Below, piece by piece: positions 54,324 to 57,281 of a stretch of 57,281 nt of DNA. The notes under the pieces are model-generated. The model was not told the DNA's origin. It saw nothing but the letters and a program-made list of their open reading frames with translations, and searched no databases. Positions within the stretch are counted from its first letter, which is position 1. Every line of letters begins with the position of its first letter. The translations under genes were made by a program, and so were the position numbers. This DNA comes from Actinomycetota bacterium (GTDB taxonomy: Bacteria; Actinomycetota; CADDZG01; WHSQ01), in contig JACDAL010000179.1 of NCBI GenBank assembly GCA_013695465.1, positions 1-57,281 of the forward strand, given 5' to 3'.

Positions 54324-55291
54324 TATCCGTTGTCCTTGGCGCTTGCCGTCTGGGCCACCAGCAGGAGCTGTGTCAGGGCCAGGGACTCGGAGCGGCGCGT
54401 CTTCTCGCCGTCCTGGAAGCTTCCGATCGCATCGCGCTGGAGGTCGTGGCCATCCAGACCCATGCCTTCCCAGATGATGTCCTCAACGGTGGCCGACACG
54501 TCTGACGGCATCGAGCCCTGAACCTCCATGACGTCGGCGGGCTTGCCGCCATCGCGCGCCAGCGAGATCCGAATGGGTTCAAAGGAGCGGACACGCGTCT
54601 TTTCTGCCAGCTCCATGAGATAGGGATGCGGAAGCACTGGTCTCAACACGACTCGAACATCCAGCGTGGCGGCGTCCACATCAAGCGAAGGACCGGGTGG
54701 ATGGAAGCGGACCACGATGTCGGCGTGCTCGCGCTGCGGCCGAATGAAGGCTTCCGAATCGGGTTCGCGGCGTTCCAGATCGGCCAGTACCTGCTCCTCG
54801 TCGTAGTTGCGTTTCGTGCAATCACGAGTGATCTTCCATCTCCGTCGCAGGTCTTCGGGAGGATCCAGGTAGACCTTGACGTCGAAGCAGTGACGCATCG
54901 CCTTGGTGTGATAAGGGAGCAAGCCTTCGATGACGACAATGTCGCGAGGTTCGATGAGCTCCGGAGCCTCGAGTGTCCCGTGGCTGTGTCCGTAGACGGG
55001 TTTGAGGATCGTCTCTCCTGCGGCCAAGAGCCTTAGGTGCTGTTCCATGATCCCGATGTAATTGCATTCGGGGTTGAGCGGGGTGATGGTGAGCTCCTTG
55101 CGCTGCTCGCGATCATAGCGATGGTAGTCATCTACGCACACCGCTGTGACGCGCTCGGCGCCGAATACGTTGACGATCCCTCTCGTCAAGGTCGTCTTGC
55201 CGGCCGCGGAATCTCCGGCGATGCCGAGCATTACCGGCCTCGTCCGGACGCTCCCAGCGAGCGCTCCTTGCTGAACCGCGTCCGAGCTCAA
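54323..55291 (-). CDS. prk: Phosphoribulokinase
   Basis: 322 aa if TTG at 55291 (overlapping the aldolase stop as TTGA) is the start; ATG at 55231 just before the P-loop is a plausible alternative. P-loop GIAGDSAAGKTTLTRG near residues 23-38, VCVDDYHRYDREQRK with Asp pair, TPLNPECNYIGIMEQHLRLL, PVYGHSHGTLEAPELIEPRD and VVIEGLLPYHTK. The plant redox Cys in the P-loop is Ala30 here, while Cys52 remains, so thioredoxin switching is unlikely. It makes ribulose-1,5-bisphosphate; no RuBisCO is in the window. Confidence 0.93.
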   Translation of the reverse strand: MSSDAVQQGALAGSVRTRPVMLGIAGDSAAGKTTLTRGIVNVFGAERVTAVCVDDYHRYDREQRKELTITPLNPECNYIGIMEQHLRLLAAGETILKPVYGHSHGTLEAPELIEPRDIVVIEGLLPYHTKAMRHCFDVKVYLDPPEDLRRRWKITRDCTKRNYDEEQVLADLERREPDSEAFIRPQREHADIVVRFHPPGPSLDVDAATLDVRVVLRPVLPHPYLMELAEKTRVRSFEPIRISLARDGGKPADVMEVQGSMPSDVSATVEDIIWEGMGLDGHDLQRDAIGSFQDGEKTRRSESLALTQLLLVAQTASAKDNG

Positions 55292-56304
55292 GAGCGTTCC
55301 ATGTCGGCCGTGTACTTGCCCGCCCGCGCCAGGCTTGTGAGCTTGACCCGGTGGTGGAAGGCCTCCTGTCCGGCGCCGAAGTTCGATTCCTCGCCTTTCC
55401 AGGCGTCAAGCGCCGGCTGCTGCAAGGCGCGCGCGAACGAGAAGCTTAGTTCCCAAGGGTGAGGGCCCATGTTGTTCATGGCGTTGAGGTGGGCCGTGGC
55501 GTGTTTGCTGCTCTGTCCTCCCGAAAGGAAGACGATCCCGGGGACCGCGGCAGGAACGACGTCTCTCAAGCAGCGGACTGTCTGTTCCGCGACCTCCTCG
55601 ACGCTTATCTGCTGAGGGCAGTCCTTGCCCGGAAGCACCATGTTGGCCTTCAGCAACATCCCATCGAGCATCGCCTGCTGCTCGAACAGCTCGTCGAAGA
55701 GGGCATGAAGTGTTTTTGCGGTGACCTCATAACAGCGCTCGATCGTGTGATCGCCATCCATGAGAACCTCGGGCTCAACGACGGGAACGATGCCAGCCTC
55801 TTGGCACAGGATCGCGTAGCGGGCCAGCGCATGTGCATTGACGCCGATGCAGTAAGAGCTCGGGAGACCGTCACCGATCGCAATCACCGCGCGCCACTTG
55901 GCAAAGCGCGCACCCAGCTCCCGGTACTCGCTCAGGCGATCGCGCAGCCCGTCGAGCCCTTCGGTGACCTTTTCTCCGGGGGAGGCGGCAAGTTCCTTGG
56001 CGCCCGTGTCCACCTTGATGCCGCAGATGATGCCGTCGCGCTGAAGCTGCTCGGGGAACGGCGTTCCCTCAATGGTCGACTGCCTGATGGTCTCGTCATA
56101 CAGGATCACGCCGCTGATTTGTTCGGATGCACCGGGCGTGGTCGTGAGCATGCTGCGGTAGAAGCGCCTCGACTCGTCGGTGGACGAGATTCCGAGGCTC
56201 TCCAACCGCTTCATGAGAGTGGGCGTGCTCTCGTCGGCGGCCAGGATGCCCTTGCCCGGCGCTACGAGAGCGGAGGCGGTGGAGCGCAGTTTTGTAGCGC
56301 CCAT
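55288..56304 (-). CDS. Fructose-bisphosphate aldolase, class I
   Basis: 338 aa, ATG with GGGAGC upstream. Class I motifs: LVAPGKGILAADESTPTLMK, GVILYDETIRQSTIEG, GIKVDTGAKEL and EPEVLMDGDHTIERCYEV. Schiff-base Lys219 lies in MLLKANMVLPG. FLSGGQSSKHATAHLNAMN and PWELSFSFARALQQPALDAW close the barrel. It is metal-independent and resembles the eukaryote-like class I enzyme, found in some bacteria. Cleaves or forms fructose- and possibly sedoheptulose-bisphosphate, which fits its coupling to phosphoribulokinase downstream. Confidence 0.95.
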   Translation of the reverse strand: MGATKLRSTASALVAPGKGILAADESTPTLMKRLESLGISSTDESRRFYRSMLTTTPGASEQISGVILYDETIRQSTIEGTPFPEQLQRDGIICGIKVDTGAKELAASPGEKVTEGLDGLRDRLSEYRELGARFAKWRAVIAIGDGLPSSYCIGVNAHALARYAILCQEAGIVPVVEPEVLMDGDHTIERCYEVTAKTLHALFDELFEQQAMLDGMLLKANMVLPGKDCPQQISVEEVAEQTVRCLRDVVPAAVPGIVFLSGGQSSKHATAHLNAMNNMGPHPWELSFSFARALQQPALDAWKGEESNFGAGQEAFHHRVKLTSLARAGKYTADMERS

Positions 56305-56305
56305 G

Positions 56306-56932
56306 TCAAAGGCTCCCTTCCCAGATGCCTTGTGCGGTCTCTTCCGAGGCCGAGTCTAAGAGCGGCGGCTTGTCTTTTGAATCCCCGGGTGAGATTAGAT
56401 CAGGGGTGACGCCCAAGTCGTAGACCGGCCATCCGTCGTCCGCGGCCCTAGCCGCGGGGTGAAGGGGGTGCTCTTGGGCCGAGCCGGCGCTCAGGAGATG
56501 TTCCACGAAGGTCCCCCGCAGCAGCAGGGCATCGGCGATCAGTCGCCGATGGCAGTGCCACCAGAGGGTCTCGGCGCACAAGACCGCCGCCGACTCGCAG
56601 CCGGCAGCCTCTTCGATCGCTTCCAAGGCGGCTCGGAACTCGGCGGTGTCCATGTGGTCGGCGTAGGCACGAAAGGACCGGTTGCGCCAGGCCGGGTGCC
56701 GGCTGTTCTCGGCCCCCTTTCGGCGCCCGCCTAGCTCTTCGCCGCGCCACTCGTAGTCGAGCTCCGCAACTCTCAGAGATCGCGCCAGAGCGGCTCGGGA
56801 GAATTGGGGATGTCGGCGGGAGCCGGGGAAGCGACGGACATCGACCAGTCGGCACACACCCGCGCTCTGGAGCATCTCGATCAGCTCGGCTGAGGTCTTG
56901 GTGCCATGCCCGATCGTGTGGACGAGGGCCAT
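56306..56932 (-). CDS. DUF488-family protein
   Basis: 208 aa. Starts LVHTIGHGTKTSAELIEML, followed by LVDVRRFPGSRRHPQFSRAA and AVLCAETLWWHCHRRLIADA, the three signature motifs of DUF488 with conserved Cys and His. The function is unknown; some members are linked to base modification or nucleotide chemistry. C-terminal 40 residues are variable. First gene of the operon running into aldolase and prk: the aldolase starts 1 nt after its stop. TAGGTT stands 8 nt before the ATG. Confidence 0.9.
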   Translation of the reverse strand: MALVHTIGHGTKTSAELIEMLQSAGVCRLVDVRRFPGSRRHPQFSRAALARSLRVAELDYEWRGEELGGRRKGAENSRHPAWRNRSFRAYADHMDTAEFRAALEAIEEAAGCESAAVLCAETLWWHCHRRLIADALLLRGTFVEHLLSAGSAQEHPLHPAARAADDGWPVYDLGVTPDLISPGDSKDKPPLLDSASEETAQGIWEGSL

Positions 56933-56939
56933 GGCGGGC

Positions 56940-56946
56940 TAACCTA
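56940..56946. promoter_or_regulatory. Overlapping divergent -10 elements for DUF488 operon and mutM
   Basis: TAACCTA reads TAACCT (56940-56945) on the plus strand, 13 nt before the mutM ATG, and TAGGTT (56946-56941) on the minus strand, 8 nt before the DUF488 ATG. Confidence 0.45.
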
Positions 56947-56958
56947 ATGGTCCGTCAT

Positions 56959-57281
56959 ATGCCCGAGCTACCAGAGGTCGAGTCCGTCCGCCGCCAGCTC
57001 GACCCCGCGCTTGCCGGCCGCACCGTCGTGCAGGTGTGGGCCGATCCCATCCCCTCCATCCCGCGCCAGTTCACGGGCCTCGACCGGCTTGCAGGCCGCA
57101 CCATCGCGAGGGTTTCTCGGCGCGGCAAGTTCCTCATCGCTCCACTCGACCGCGACCTCGAGCTGATCATGCATCTCGGTATGACGGGTCAACTGGGGTT
57201 CGACCTCCTGGGCGACCCCTATGTGAGGGCTCGGCTGCGGTTTGACGACGAACGCACGCTGACGTTTCGTGACGTGCGCCG
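56959..57281 (+). CDS. mutM: Formamidopyrimidine-DNA glycosylase, N-terminal part (partial)
   Basis: The frame is open to the window end, giving 107 codons plus two bases. It begins MPELPEVESVRRQL, where Pro2 is the catalytic nucleophile after Met removal and Glu3/Glu6 are active-site residues. This fixes the start at ATG 56959 and rules out the in-frame ATG at 56947. ISRRGKFLI-like stretch (RVSRRGKFLIAPL) and MHLGMTGQLGF with the conserved Met loop follow. The enzyme excises 8-oxoguanine and FapyG from DNA. The C-terminal H2TH and zinc finger lie beyond the window. Confidence 0.93.
   Translation, partial: MPELPEVESVRRQLDPALAGRTVVQVWADPIPSIPRQFTGLDRLAGRTIARVSRRGKFLIAPLDRDLELIMHLGMTGQLGFDLLGDPYVRARLRFDDERTLTFRDVR

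Overview
The window is high-GC DNA with almost wall-to-wall genes, many GTG/TTG starts and 1-4 nt stop/start overlaps. An F420:NADP oxidoreductase (NpdG), ECF sigma/zinc anti-sigma pair, fused biotin carboxylase-BCCP subunits and a 13E12-type (DUF222-HNH) gene all point to Actinomycetota. The class cannot be fixed from this stretch, and the locus arrangement resembles uncultured lineages more than Streptomyces or Mycobacterium. Many genes start 6-8 nt after a TANNNT -10 hexamer, so leaderless transcription looks common.

Layout. 1-3475: a plus-strand run with a phosphodiesterase-like protein, APS kinase (CysC), a PHP phosphoesterase and a GNAT enzyme, possibly a PAPS-making and PAP-clearing unit. 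3476-4583: a decayed zone with two broken minus-strand genes. 4584-11806: secreted lytic transglycosylase, cysteine hydrolase plus single-chain pyruvate dehydrogenase E1, M14 peptidase, methyltransferase, and the first copy of a dispersed repeat. 12143-17955: NAD-type isocitrate dehydrogenase, malate dehydrogenase, thioredoxin-TPR protein, ECF sigma/anti-sigma, a diacylglycerol-kinase-like enzyme and a YdcF protein. 17980-23432: succinate dehydrogenase (one membrane anchor only, then flavoprotein and Fe-S subunit) divergent from a B12-domain-less acyl-CoA mutase, the second repeat copy, and NpdG.

23481-28180 is accessory: MarR-GNAT fusion, Lrp regulator divergent from an EamA exporter, nucleotidyltransferase, YjbQ and a MazEF-type toxin-antitoxin pair. 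28267-35882: signal peptidase I, a biotin-dependent carboxylase divergent from its biotin ligase, Mug glycosylase, a membrane protein/GntR unit with a clear promoter-operator, and a frameshifted 13E12 gene. 35958-45400: a second acyl-CoA carboxylase with an enoyl-CoA hydratase, a large membrane protein, an acyl-CoA dehydrogenase, RNase D and a NYN-LOTUS RNA-binding protein.

45496-53381 is a surface-glycan region: a tiny lipoprotein, two DUF2304-GT2 fusions, a sugar epimerase, UDP-sulfoquinovose synthase, a flippase and a GT-C-like membrane enzyme. 53529-56932 is a minus-strand operon DUF488 - class I aldolase - phosphoribulokinase - CBS protein, divergent from mutM, which runs off the end.

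Central carbon enzymes (PDH E1, IDH, MDH, SDH), acyl-CoA/propionyl-CoA handling (two carboxylases, mutase, ECH, ACAD) and a partial Calvin-type module lie in one neighbourhood. I found no tRNA, rRNA, CRISPR array, complete insertion sequence or prophage. No wholly new defence-like system is evident. The most unusual signals are shared, overlapping -10 elements between divergent genes, the sulfoquinovose glycan locus, and the phosphoribulokinase operon.
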